A stretch of 57,935 nt of DNA, taken from positions 1 through 57,935 of the forward strand of contig SFQP01000001.1 of assembly GCA_004562975.1 (NCBI GenBank), read 5' to 3'. This DNA comes from a bacterium (lineage in GTDB: Bacteria; Bacteroidota; Bacteroidia; Bacteroidales; Bacteroidaceae). Shown here piece after piece: positions 43,527 through 51,448 of the stretch (positions are counted from its first letter, which is position 1; every line of letters starts with the position of its first letter). The position numbers and the translations under genes were made by a program. The notes below the pieces were generated by a model. The model made no database searches. It worked only from the letters and a program-made list of their open reading frames with translations, and was not told where the DNA came from.

Positions 43527-45919
43527 TGAACCCTAATCACATGAAGGATATGAAGACATTATTATACTTGTTACGACGCCACATGGTGGCCAGCCTGCTC
43601 AATTTCATGGGCATCGTGCTGGCTGTGGCGGGAGGCTATATCATGCTCACGCAGGTAATCTACAGTGCGCAGTACAACCACGGAATCCCGGACTACCGAC
43701 GTGTGTGTCGTGTGGATGTATGCGGCATGTTCGGAGAGGGCAAATGGTGTCCCTCGCTGGCACGCCCCATCTGTGAATACCTTGCGGAACTGCCGCAGGT
43801 GGAGAAAGTGGCCTATCTGAGGATGGACGGGTGCATGATGGCTGACAAGGACGGAAGCGTCATCAGTGTGCCCTGTTATGCGGAAAACGGACATACCCTG
43901 GAGGTTTTCGGCGCACAGCGCGTGGATGGCACTCTCACCTTCGAGCCTTCCGACACAGGCATTGTCATCCCGGCCTCGCTGGCCATGAAATATTATGGGC
44001 GCGAGGACGTGGCCGGCCAGGAGATGGCATTTTCCGGCGGACAGCGTCGCACGGTCACGGTGAAGGGGGTGTACCGCGATTTTCCCGACAACTGTATCCT
44101 CAAGAATGCCGTCTACAGGGGCATGGGAACGGAGAACCAGTACGAGATTGGCAACTGGAACTACTACTGTTTCATCCGCCTGGGCGAAAATGTGGCTGTG
44201 GAGTCGATTTCCACCCTGCTGGATGATTGCCTGTTGCGCTTCTATGAGTTCTGGGCCTCTGCCGGCGGAAGGGAATTCTCGGACGGGGACAGGGATGAGG
44301 CCTCCAAACTTCATGCCGAGGCAATCCCTCTGAATGAGACCTATTTCAGCGGACATGACCCGGAGATGGACAAGGGCAACCGCAAGGCACTCTATATGCT
44401 GGAGTTCACACTGGTACTGCTGTTCGTGGTGTGCGTGCTCAACTATGCCAACTTTTCCATGGCACAGGCTCCCATGCGGGTGCGCTCCGTCATTCTGCGC
44501 AGGGTGATGGGAGAGAGCCTCTGGCGGCTGCGCGTCCAGCTGTTGGCCGAGGGGGTGGCCGTGAGCCTCGCGGCTGCATTGCTGGCCTTCTTCCTTGTTC
44601 ATCTGTTCAGCAAGGTGGGGTCGGTGGTTCCTCTTTTCAAGGGCAGCATCCAGCTGGCCGACAACTTGCTGCTTGTGGCCGTCCTGATGGGTGTGGCCGT
44701 GGTGGTGGGCATCCTGTCCACAGCCTACAGTACCCGCTATGTCACCTCGTTTGCCCCTGTCGCTGCCATGAGGGGGCGTGTAGGGCTCTCTCCGCAGGGA
44801 CGGACGTTGCGCGGATGGCTGGTGGGCCTGCAACTGTGCGCGGCCCTGGTGATGGTTTCCTTCATTGGCATCATCTACAGCCAGAGCCACTACATCTATC
44901 ATTCCGCCTACGGCTATGACAAGGACAGCCTCCTGGTGGCTGAACTGGCAGACATGGTGCCTGTGGAGAAACACGCTTCGCTGCGCATGGAACTGGAGAA
45001 ACTGCCCGGTGTGGCCTCTGTGACCTATTCAATGAATTTCCTCGGAGAAGGTGACCTGTGCATGGGATGGGGCAGAGGCCCCCGGGACCAGAAGTGCAAC
45101 TTTACCGCCATACCCGTGGACTGGAAGTTCTTGCGCACCTGGGGCATAGAGGTGGTGGAAGGCCGTGACTTCCGCGAGCAGGACGGCGATGTCTATATCG
45201 TCAACGAAGCCATGATCCAGACCTATCCTTGGGTCAAGGTGGACCAGCTGCTTGTGTCCGGGGACCTGCCCGTAGTGGGTGTCTGCAAGAATGTGCGCAT
45301 CTTCTCCACCCGCATGGAAAACAGCAATTCTCCTATGGCCTTCGTGGTGTTCGGTCCTCGCTATGCCGGATGGACGGCCTGCAAGAAGATGTCGGTGCGC
45401 GTGGCTCCGGGTGTGGACATGCGGCAGACGCGCCGTCAGGTGGAGGAGGTAGTGGCCCGTTTCTCCGAGGGTCCTGTTCCCGATGTCCATTTCTTCGACA
45501 AGTGTCTGGAGACCGCCTATGAGGAGGAAAACGGTTTCATCCGCCAGATACAGCTCTGTTCCCTGCTCTGCATCCTCATCACGCTCATCGGTGTGTTCTG
45601 CCTCACGATGTTCGAGACGGAGTATCGCCGCCGTGAGGTAGCCATCCGCAAGGTGATGGGCAGCACAGTGGGCGAGGTGCTGGCACTCTTCATGGGCCGC
45701 TATGCCTGGCCGCTTGTGGTGTCGATGCTGATTGCCGCTCCTGTGGCCTATCGGATGGGCTCCCTGTGGCTCGAAGGTTTTGCCGAGCATACGCCCATCT
45801 ACTGGTGGCTCTTCCCGTTGGCCTTCATTGCCGTGAGCAGCGTGGTGCTTCTCACAGTGGCTGCCCAGTGCTGGCGCGTGGCCACGACCAATCCCATGGA
45901 CAGCATCCGTGTGGAGTGA
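43526..45919 (+). CDS. ABC transporter permease with two FtsX domains
   Basis: 797-residue membrane protein: one N-terminal span (about 18-40, MVASLLNFMGIVLAVAGGYI), a periplasmic MacB-like domain (about 50-285), a first group of FtsX spans (LEFTLVLLFVVCVLNYANF, LAAALLAFFLVHLFSKVG, NLLLVAVLMGVAVVVGI), a second periplasmic domain (about 460-680) after a span (GLQLCAALVMVSFIGIIYS), and a last FtsX group (IQLCSLLCILITLIGVFCL, ending ATTNPMDSIRVE). The duplicated layout is common in Bacteroidota and differs from single MacB. The cargo is unknown; peptides or antimicrobials are typical for such pumps. The start overlaps the ATPase stop; an in-frame ATG at 43541 is the alternative. Hairpins follow the stop. 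Confidence 0.9.
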   Translation: MNPNHMKDMKTLLYLLRRHMVASLLNFMGIVLAVAGGYIMLTQVIYSAQYNHGIPDYRRVCRVDVCGMFGEGKWCPSLARPICEYLAELPQVEKVAYLRMDGCMMADKDGSVISVPCYAENGHTLEVFGAQRVDGTLTFEPSDTGIVIPASLAMKYYGREDVAGQEMAFSGGQRRTVTVKGVYRDFPDNCILKNAVYRGMGTENQYEIGNWNYYCFIRLGENVAVESISTLLDDCLLRFYEFWASAGGREFSDGDRDEASKLHAEAIPLNETYFSGHDPEMDKGNRKALYMLEFTLVLLFVVCVLNYANFSMAQAPMRVRSVILRRVMGESLWRLRVQLLAEGVAVSLAAALLAFFLVHLFSKVGSVVPLFKGSIQLADNLLLVAVLMGVAVVVGILSTAYSTRYVTSFAPVAAMRGRVGLSPQGRTLRGWLVGLQLCAALVMVSFIGIIYSQSHYIYHSAYGYDKDSLLVAELADMVPVEKHASLRMELEKLPGVASVTYSMNFLGEGDLCMGWGRGPRDQKCNFTAIPVDWKFLRTWGIEVVEGRDFREQDGDVYIVNEAMIQTYPWVKVDQLLVSGDLPVVGVCKNVRIFSTRMENSNSPMAFVVFGPRYAGWTACKKMSVRVAPGVDMRQTRRQVEEVVARFSEGPVPDVHFFDKCLETAYEEENGFIRQIQLCSLLCILITLIGVFCLTMFETEYRRREVAIRKVMGSTVGEVLALFMGRYAWPLVVSMLIAAPVAYRMGSLWLEGFAEHTPIYWWLFPLAFIAVSSVVLLTVAAQCWRVATTNPMDSIRVE

Positions 45920-45942
45920 CGGGCATGCTGTAGAACCGATGC

Positions 45943-46029
45943 TGAACCCCTCTCCTTTCATGGTTTGGGGTTCAGGACGAAGACCTAAAGGGGTGGCATG
46001 ATGTTGTCATACTCAATTATGCCACCCCT
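45943..46029. terminator. Two hairpins after the ABC operon
   Basis: TGAACCCC (45943-45950) pairs with GGGGTTCA (45967-45974), and AGGGGTGGCAT (45989-45999) pairs with ATGCCACCCCT (46019-46029). Both are perfect and follow the permease stop. No strong T run follows, so these are probable but not certain terminators between convergent units. Confidence 0.5.
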
Positions 46030-46118
46030 CTTGGGGCTTGGATGTTCTGAACCGTTGCGATGTGATGTGCGGGGATGGGGTCATGGATGTCCCCCACTGT
46101 ATTGGGCAATGCGGTTGT

Positions 46119-46142
46119 AAAGGAGGCGTGGGGCGCCCCTTT
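46119..46142 (-). terminator. Hairpin after the M20 peptidase gene
   Basis: Nine base pairs with one bulged A (46119-46128 with 46134-46142), 4 bases beyond the minus-strand stop. There is no T run on the minus strand, so its role as terminator is uncertain. Confidence 0.35.
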
Positions 46143-46145
46143 GCA

Positions 46146-47228
46146 TTAGGGGTTGGAGAGAGAATCGAGCTGGAGACCGTTGAGCATTTCCGTGTAGAGA
46201 CGGAGCGCTTCGGTAATTTCGCTCAGGCAGATGTATTCGTCGGCGGTGTGGCTGCGGGAACTATTGCCCGGCCCCATTTTCATAGAGGGGAAGGACATCA
46301 GTGCCTGGTCGCTGAGGGTGGGCGAACCGAAGGGAGTGCGATGGAGTTGGACGGCCCGCCGGACCAGCGGGTGGGACAGGGGAATGCTGGACGAATTGAG
46401 GCGGAACGAGCGGGGCTTCACTTCGCTTTTTACATGCTGACAGATGAGGTCGAAGAGCTGGCGGTTGGTGTAGCACTCGTTGCTTCTCACATCCACGGTG
46501 AAGGTGCATGTGTCGGGCACCACATTGTGCTGTGTGCCTGCATTCACGATGGTGACGCTCATCTTCACGGCTCCTAGTACGGGTGACACCTGCGGCCACT
46601 GGAAGGTGCGGAACCATTGTATGTCGTCGATGGCATGGTAGATGGCGTTGTCGCCTTCATTGCGTGCTGCATGGCCGGCCTTTCCGTGGGCAGTTACGTC
46701 GAGCACCATCAGCCCTTTCTCGGCGATGGCGGGCTGCATGCCCGTGGGCTCGCCCACCAGTGCCACATCGATGGGAGGCAGTAGGGGAAGGGCATGCTCG
46801 ATGCCGTTCTTGCCGCTCACCTCCTCTTCGGCAGAGGCCAGATAGATGAGATTATAGGCACGGGGCTGGTGGCGGAGGTGGCGGAAGGCGAACAGAAGCG
46901 TGAGCAGGCTGGCACCGTCATCGTTGCTGCCCAGTCCGTATAGCTTGTCCTCGCAAAGGGTGGCCCGGTAGGGGTTGTATGTCCAGGAGGCGGCAGGCTT
47001 CACCGTGTCGATATGTGCATTGAGCAGCAGGGTGGGGCGTGCCGGGGAGTAGTCGGGCGCGATGGTCCAGAGGTTACAGCCGTCGCGGTGCGTGTCCAGT
47101 CCATAGGTGGTGGTCATCTCATGGAAGAGGAAGTCAGACGCTTCCTGTTCCTGCCTGCTGGTGCGCGGAATCTCAATCAGACGTGCCAGAAGCGTGGCAA
47201 TTTCTTGCGTAGCATGTGTAAAATCCAT
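46146..47228 (-). CDS. M20 family deacylase/peptidase (ArgE/DapE-like)
   Basis: 360-residue zinc amidohydrolase. Metal ligands and general base: LNAHIDTVK (His, Asp), LGSNDDGASL (bridging Asp), SAEEEVSGKNG (general-base Glu) and GEPTGMQPA. The dimerisation domain includes GKAGHAARNEGDNAIYHAID, and a last His ligand is in GNSSRSHTADEYI. In Bacteroidota related proteins serve as N-acetyl- or N-succinylornithine deacetylase (ArgE'), and that is my best guess. DapE or a peptidase such as PepT is possible, and no arginine genes are adjacent. It diverges from the acyl-CoA ligase with a perfect promoter on each side. Confidence 0.85.
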   Translation of the reverse strand: MDFTHATQEIATLLARLIEIPRTSRQEQEASDFLFHEMTTTYGLDTHRDGCNLWTIAPDYSPARPTLLLNAHIDTVKPAASWTYNPYRATLCEDKLYGLGSNDDGASLLTLLFAFRHLRHQPRAYNLIYLASAEEEVSGKNGIEHALPLLPPIDVALVGEPTGMQPAIAEKGLMVLDVTAHGKAGHAARNEGDNAIYHAIDDIQWFRTFQWPQVSPVLGAVKMSVTIVNAGTQHNVVPDTCTFTVDVRSNECYTNRQLFDLICQHVKSEVKPRSFRLNSSSIPLSHPLVRRAVQLHRTPFGSPTLSDQALMSFPSMKMGPGNSSRSHTADEYICLSEITEALRLYTEMLNGLQLDSLSNP

Positions 47229-47250
47229 TGTTTTGCGGCATTTTGGTGGG

Positions 47251-47282
47251 CAAAGGTAGATTATTTTTTAGAAAAACGCAAA
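47251..47282 (-). promoter_or_regulatory. Promoter of the M20 peptidase gene
   Basis: Minus-strand TTTG (47279-47282), a 20-base spacer and TACCTTTG (47251-47258): a full consensus match. The leader to the start at 47228 is about 15 bases. Confidence 0.8.
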
Positions 47283-47286
47283 TAAA

Positions 47287-47318
47287 TTTGGCTCTTAACA
47301 CAAGAAGCCCTATCTTTG
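47287..47318 (+). promoter_or_regulatory. Promoter of the acyl-CoA ligase / prfB operon
   Basis: TTTG (47287-47290), a 20-base spacer and TATCTTTG (47311-47318): a full consensus match. Only 4 bases separate its -33 box from that of the divergent peptidase promoter, so the two polymerases would compete. Confidence 0.8.
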
Positions 47319-47340
47319 TATGTGAAAAACCTGGAAAACG

Positions 47341-49149
47341 ATGCAGAGTAAGAGTCCTTTGTCTGTGCTGATACACACTCAGGCGGCAATCTATGGTGAG
47401 CGGAACGCTTTGCTGTTTCGCGATGATGCGGAGAAGGTGTGGAAACCCATTTCATGGAACGCGTTCTCCCGCACGGTGTCTTGCGTCAGCAATGCTTTGC
47501 TGGCGTTGGGCGTAGGCATCCAGGAGAATGTGGCCGTCTTCTCGCAGAACATGCCCCAGTGTCTGTTTGTGGACTTTGGCGCCTACGGAATCCGGGCTGT
47601 CACCATCCCGCTTTATGCAACCAGCAGCGAGAGGCAGGTACAGTATGTGGTAAGCGATGCCAACATACGTTTCATCTTTGTGGGCGAGCAGTACCAGTAC
47701 GACACGGCCTACCGTGTGCTGCGCCTCTCGCCCAATGTGGTGCGGCTTGTCATCTTCGACCCTTCGGTGAAGAAGGACAGCCAGGACCAGATGAGCCTCT
47801 CGTTTGAGGAGTTCCTGAAGATGGGCGAGGGACAGCCGTATGCCGAGGAGGTGGCACGGCGCAGTGCCCAGTACGACATTGATGAACTGGCAAACGTGCT
47901 TTACACCAGTGGCACTACGGGCCTGAGCAAGGGTGTGATGATTACCCACCGCATGTACAGGAGCGGAATAGCAGCCCACGAGCATGCCATCAACCTGAGC
48001 GAGAAGGATGTGGTGATGGATTTCCTGCCTTTCACCCATATCTTTGAGCGGGCATGGTCCTATCTCTGCCTGGCCACGGGCTGCACGCTGGCAATCAACA
48101 GGAATCCTGCCGACATTCTGCAAAGCATGACCGAGGTGCACCCTACCTGCATGTGTGCCGTGCCCAGATTCTGGGAAAAGGTGTATGCGGCTGTGCAGAA
48201 CAAGATGGCACAGAGCAGTCCCGTGCAGCGGATGCTGTTGCAGGACGCCCTCCGTATAGGGAAGGCGTACAATGTGGATTACCGGATGCGGGGGCTGGTG
48301 CCGCCCGTGACACTGAAAATGCGTTACCTCTTTTATGAACGTACGGTCATCTCACTCTTGCTCAAGAACCTGGGACTGGAGAACCACAACTTCTTTCCCA
48401 CTGCCGGTGCGGCGGTGAGTCCTGTGGTAGAGGAGTTTATCCACTCGGCGGGCCTGATGATGATTGTGGGCTATGGCCTGACGGAGAGTACGGCCACCGT
48501 GTCGTGCGACCGCTGGAACCAGCGCATTTCCGTGGGGTCGGTGGGCCGCTTGCTGGACGGTGTGGAGCTTTCCTTCGGTGAAAACAATGAAATCCTGCTC
48601 CGTGGCGACACTATCACCAAGGGGTATTACCGAAAGGCCGAGGTGACGGCTTTGTCCATTGACGCTGACGGCTGGTTCCATACGGGTGACGCGGGCTACA
48701 TGAAGGACGGGGAGCTCTATCTCACCGACCGTATCAAGGACCTGTTCAAGACCAGCAATGGCAAGTACATAGCTCCTCAGATGCTGGAGAGCAAACTGGT
48801 GGTGGACCGCTTTATCGACCAGATAGTGGTGGTGGCAGACAGACGCAAGTTCGTGTCGGCCCTGGTCATTCCCGATTATCAGCTGCTGGAGGACTTCTTT
48901 GCCAAGCATGGGATTCACTTTGCCAGCCGTAGGGAGCTGTGTGAAAACCCGGAGGTGAACAAGTTCATGATGTACCGCATCGATACCCTCCAGCAGGAGT
49001 TTGCCCACTATGAACAGGTGAAGAAGATTACGCTGCTGCCCGAAGCGCTTTCCATGGAAAAAGGAGAATTGACAGATACATTGAAAGTAAAAAGACCTGT
49101 GCTCTACCAAAATTACGCAGCACAGATAGAAAAGATGTACGAGGAATGA
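47341..49149 (+). CDS. Long-chain fatty acid--CoA ligase (AMP-forming)
   Basis: 602-residue adenylate-forming enzyme activating fatty acids as acyl-CoA. The P-loop is VLYTSGTTGLSKGVM (186-200), then FLPFTHIFERAWSY, the adenine motif VGYGLTESTATVSCD, and the hinge GWFHTGDAGYMKDGELYLTDR (shown partly as WFHTGDAGYMKDG), then KTSNGKYIAPQ with the C-terminal lysine loop. The layout is FAA1/FadD15-like (AMP-binding plus bacterial long-chain subgroup). Its stop overlaps the prfB ATG (49146-49149), so the two are co-translated, an arrangement with no evident functional link. A perfect promoter precedes it. Confidence 0.93.
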   Translation: MQSKSPLSVLIHTQAAIYGERNALLFRDDAEKVWKPISWNAFSRTVSCVSNALLALGVGIQENVAVFSQNMPQCLFVDFGAYGIRAVTIPLYATSSERQVQYVVSDANIRFIFVGEQYQYDTAYRVLRLSPNVVRLVIFDPSVKKDSQDQMSLSFEEFLKMGEGQPYAEEVARRSAQYDIDELANVLYTSGTTGLSKGVMITHRMYRSGIAAHEHAINLSEKDVVMDFLPFTHIFERAWSYLCLATGCTLAINRNPADILQSMTEVHPTCMCAVPRFWEKVYAAVQNKMAQSSPVQRMLLQDALRIGKAYNVDYRMRGLVPPVTLKMRYLFYERTVISLLLKNLGLENHNFFPTAGAAVSPVVEEFIHSAGLMMIVGYGLTESTATVSCDRWNQRISVGSVGRLLDGVELSFGENNEILLRGDTITKGYYRKAEVTALSIDADGWFHTGDAGYMKDGELYLTDRIKDLFKTSNGKYIAPQMLESKLVVDRFIDQIVVVADRRKFVSALVIPDYQLLEDFFAKHGIHFASRRELCENPEVNKFMMYRIDTLQQEFAHYEQVKKITLLPEALSMEKGELTDTLKVKRPVLYQNYAAQIEKMYEE

Positions 49150-50261
49150 TAACAATTGAACAACTCAAGGAAGTAAAGGAACGAACGGAATCGCTGTGCA
49201 GATACCTGGACATCGAAGGAAAGAAAATGCAGTATGAAGAGGAGCAAATCCGCACGCAGGACCCTGGCTTTTGGGACGATGCCAAGCGTGCCGAGGCGCA
49301 GATGAAGCTGGTGAAGGGCCTGGAGAAATGGATCAAGGGCTACGAAAAGGTGCAGACTCTGGCTGGTGAGCTAGAAACGGCTTTCGATTTCTACAAGGAG
49401 GAACTGGTCACCGAGCAGGAGGTGGACGAACTGTATGCGCGTACACTGGCTGCTGTGGAGGACCTGGAACTGAAGAACATGCTGCGCAGGGAGGAAGACC
49501 CCATGGATGCAGTGCTGAAGATCAACTCGGGTGCAGGCGGCACTGAAGCCCAGGACTGGGCACAGATGCTGATGCGCATGTATATGCGCTGGGCCGAGAA
49601 CAACGGCTACAAGTGTGTGGTGAGCAATGTGCAGGACGGCGATGATGCGGGCATAAAGACGTGTACACTGGAAATCCAGGGCGAATATGCCTATGGCTAC
49701 CTGAAGAGCGAGAACGGGGTGCACCGGTTGGTGCGCGTGAGTCCTTACAACGCACAGGGCAAGCGCATGACCTCGTTTGCGTCTGTCTTTGTCACCCCGC
49801 TGGTGGACGACTCTATCGAGGTGAACATCGAGCCGGCCCGCATTTCGTGGGACACCTTCCGCTCCAGTGGTGCAGGAGGACAGAATGTGAACAAGGTGGA
49901 GTCGGGCGTGCGCCTGCGCTACCAGTACAAGGATCCCTATACGGGTGAGGAGGAGGAAATCCTCATTGAAAACACTGAGACGCGCGACCAGCCCAAGAAC
50001 AAGGAGAATGCCATGCGCATCCTCCGCTCTATGCTCTACGACAAGGAACTGCAGCACCGCATGGCCGAGCAGGCCAAGGTGGAGGCCGGCAAGAAGAAGA
50101 TTGAGTGGGGCAGCCAGATAAGGAGCTATGTGTTTGATGACCGCCGTGTGAAGGACCACCGTACGAACTACCAGACCAGCGACGTGGGCGGTGTGATGGA
50201 CGGCAAGATTGATGCCTTCATCAAGGCCTACCTGATGGAGTTTGGACAACAGGACACATGA
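49146..50261 (+). CDS. prfB: Peptide chain release factor 2
   Basis: 371 residues; terminates translation at UGA and UAA. GGQ at residues 244-246 (SSGAGGQNVNK) triggers hydrolysis. The stop-codon recognition tripeptide reads SPY (199-201) where E. coli has SPF. Residue 243 before GGQ is Ala, the more active variant than the Thr of E. coli K-12. Many prfB genes require a +1 frameshift at an in-frame UGA near codon 25; here the matching place reads TAC-CTG-GAC (49203-49211), uninterrupted, so this gene lacks that autoregulation. The ATG overlaps the ligase stop. Confidence 0.96.
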   Translation: MITIEQLKEVKERTESLCRYLDIEGKKMQYEEEQIRTQDPGFWDDAKRAEAQMKLVKGLEKWIKGYEKVQTLAGELETAFDFYKEELVTEQEVDELYARTLAAVEDLELKNMLRREEDPMDAVLKINSGAGGTEAQDWAQMLMRMYMRWAENNGYKCVVSNVQDGDDAGIKTCTLEIQGEYAYGYLKSENGVHRLVRVSPYNAQGKRMTSFASVFVTPLVDDSIEVNIEPARISWDTFRSSGAGGQNVNKVESGVRLRYQYKDPYTGEEEEILIENTETRDQPKNKENAMRILRSMLYDKELQHRMAEQAKVEAGKKKIEWGSQIRSYVFDDRRVKDHRTNYQTSDVGGVMDGKIDAFIKAYLMEFGQQDT

Positions 50262-50317
50262 TTGAGCGAAGAATTCCTTATATACAATAATTAATATATA
50301 TATAACCAATCCAAGTT

Positions 50318-50470
50318 ATGAGCAATAAAAGTATAAAGAGGGCAAGGAGGGCTGAGGCCCGTGCTGCCCGCGAGGCCAGTCAGGGCCGTCGCGTGGCCTT
50401 CTATGTAGGAGGCGCCTTGATTCTTTTGATGGTGTTGGCCTTGGCCGCCTATTCACTGGCCGGACTGTAG
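50318..50470 (+). CDS. 50-residue single-span membrane protein
   Basis: Too short for usual gene callers' thresholds but plausible: ATG 50318 to TAG 50470. Residues 1-25 are very basic and Ala-rich (KSIKRARRAEARAAREASQG), and 27-49 form one membrane span (VAFYVGGALILLMVLALAAYS). Arg-rich start inside, short end outside is the predicted topology. It has an AT-rich leader like other genes here (50279-50304, core AATTAAT), and ends 6 bases before the CYTH gene, so both are probably in one transcript. I know of no function. Confidence 0.65.
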   Translation: MSNKSIKRARRAEARAAREASQGRRVAFYVGGALILLMVLALAAYSLAGL

Positions 50471-50476
50471 TGGACC

Positions 50477-50965
50477 ATGCATCTGGAGATTGAAAGGAAA
50501 TTCCTGGTCGCGGGTGAGTTCCGCGACCAGGCTTATAACTGTACGCACATCCAGCAGGGCTACATCAGTTCGTCGGGCGGACGCACGGTAAGGGTACGCA
50601 TTCGCGATGACAGGGGCTATCTCACCATCAAGGGACCGTCAGGTAAAGCCGGCCTTTCCCGCTATGAGTTCGAAACGGAGATTGCGCTTTCCGATGCGCA
50701 GGACCTGATGCGCATTTGCGAGCCGGGCATCATCGACAAGAACCGCTATCTGGTGCGCCATGCGGGCCATGTGTTCGAGGTGGATGAGTTTTTTGGCGAA
50801 AACGAGGGCCTGCTGATTGCAGAAGTGGAATTGCAGTCAGAGGATGAGCCGTTTGACAGACCTGCCTTCCTGGGGCGTGAGGTGACGGGCGACCGCAAAT
50901 ACTACAATTCCCATCTGCGCAAAAATCCCTATATCCTGTGGCGCACGGATGTTCAGGAGAGTTAG
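50477..50965 (+). CDS. CYTH-domain phosphatase (inorganic triphosphatase-like)
   Basis: 162-residue tunnel-fold protein. The diagnostic ExExK is E4-I-E6-R-K8 in MHLEIERKF. Other tunnel-lining residues: RTVRVRIRDDRGYLTIKGP, SRYEFETEI, KNRYLVRHAGHVFEVDEFFG (shown partly as RYLVRHAGHVFEVDEF) and LIAEVELQSEDE. Members hydrolyse inorganic tripolyphosphate or thiamine triphosphate; some are adenylate cyclases. Triphosphatase activity is the likeliest for a short, single-domain bacterial form. It follows the 50-residue membrane protein by 6 bases and converges on the VanZ-like gene with 16 bases between stops. Confidence 0.9.
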   Translation: MHLEIERKFLVAGEFRDQAYNCTHIQQGYISSSGGRTVRVRIRDDRGYLTIKGPSGKAGLSRYEFETEIALSDAQDLMRICEPGIIDKNRYLVRHAGHVFEVDEFFGENEGLLIAEVELQSEDEPFDRPAFLGREVTGDRKYYNSHLRKNPYILWRTDVQES

Positions 50966-50981
50966 GCGTTTTTGAATCATT

Positions 50982-51380
50982 TCATTTCCTGAACGCCGTT
51001 TTCAGAAGCACAGCCCCCAGCAGGTAGGCGATGCCTGCACCAATGCTGTTGGCGAGGAAATCTATCCAGTCACCGCTGCGGACGGTGGTCAGATAGGCCT
51101 GTGCCAGTTCCATGGCACCTCCGATGAGGATGGGTACGATGAGCGACCACACCAGCAGGAATGTGTATGAGGCCTTATTCCTATGGTGCCTTACATGCTC
51201 TGCCCATACGGTGATGCTCAGCGTGCCATACATCACCATGTGGGCCCATTTGTCGGCCAGAGGCACTTCTTCTGCCATTTCTATTTCAGGCACCTTCATC
51301 AGCGAAAGAATGATGATTAAACACACGATTGTGATACTCAGCGGATGCTCTTTTAGTCGAATTGTTACGTCTTTCTGCAT
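50982..51380 (-). CDS. VanZ-like membrane protein
   Basis: 132 residues with about four membrane segments (SITIVCLIIILSLMKVPEI, DKWAHMVMYGTLSITVW, YTFLLVWSLIVPILIGGAM, ANSIGAGIAYLLGAVLLK). The pattern DKWAHMVMYG and MELAQAYLTTVRSGDWIDFLANSIGAG (shown in two parts: MELAQAY and RSGDWIDFLANSIG) is the VanZ family core, named after a teicoplanin-resistance accessory protein, but most members have no proven role. The start at 51380 is 20 bases after a -7 box; a longer frame to 51506 would run through that promoter. It is convergent with the CYTH gene and divergent from the symporter gene. Confidence 0.85.
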   Translation of the reverse strand: MQKDVTIRLKEHPLSITIVCLIIILSLMKVPEIEMAEEVPLADKWAHMVMYGTLSITVWAEHVRHHRNKASYTFLLVWSLIVPILIGGAMELAQAYLTTVRSGDWIDFLANSIGAGIAYLLGAVLLKTAFRK

Positions 51381-51399
51381 TTTACTTTCCAATTTTATG

Positions 51400-51428
51400 C
51401 AAAAATACACAGAATATTTATAATTTTG
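51400..51428. promoter_or_regulatory. Divergent -7 elements of the VanZ-like and symporter genes
   Basis: Minus-strand TATTTTTG at 51400-51407 serves the VanZ-like gene; plus-strand TAATTTTG at 51421-51428 serves the first symporter. Both match TAnnTTTG. Neither has a clear TTTG -33 box, and the two core regions overlap. Confidence 0.5.
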
Positions 51429-51448
51429 TACATAATTTGGAGAAAAAT

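Noticed and set aside
43571..44974. 467-residue antisense frame in the ABC permease
   Set aside because: His/Gln-rich shadow frame without domains; the sense strand encodes clear FtsX spans.
49203..49211. Programmed +1 frameshift in prfB
   Set aside because: The codons read TAC-CTG-GAC with no in-frame UGA, so the gene is translated without a shift.
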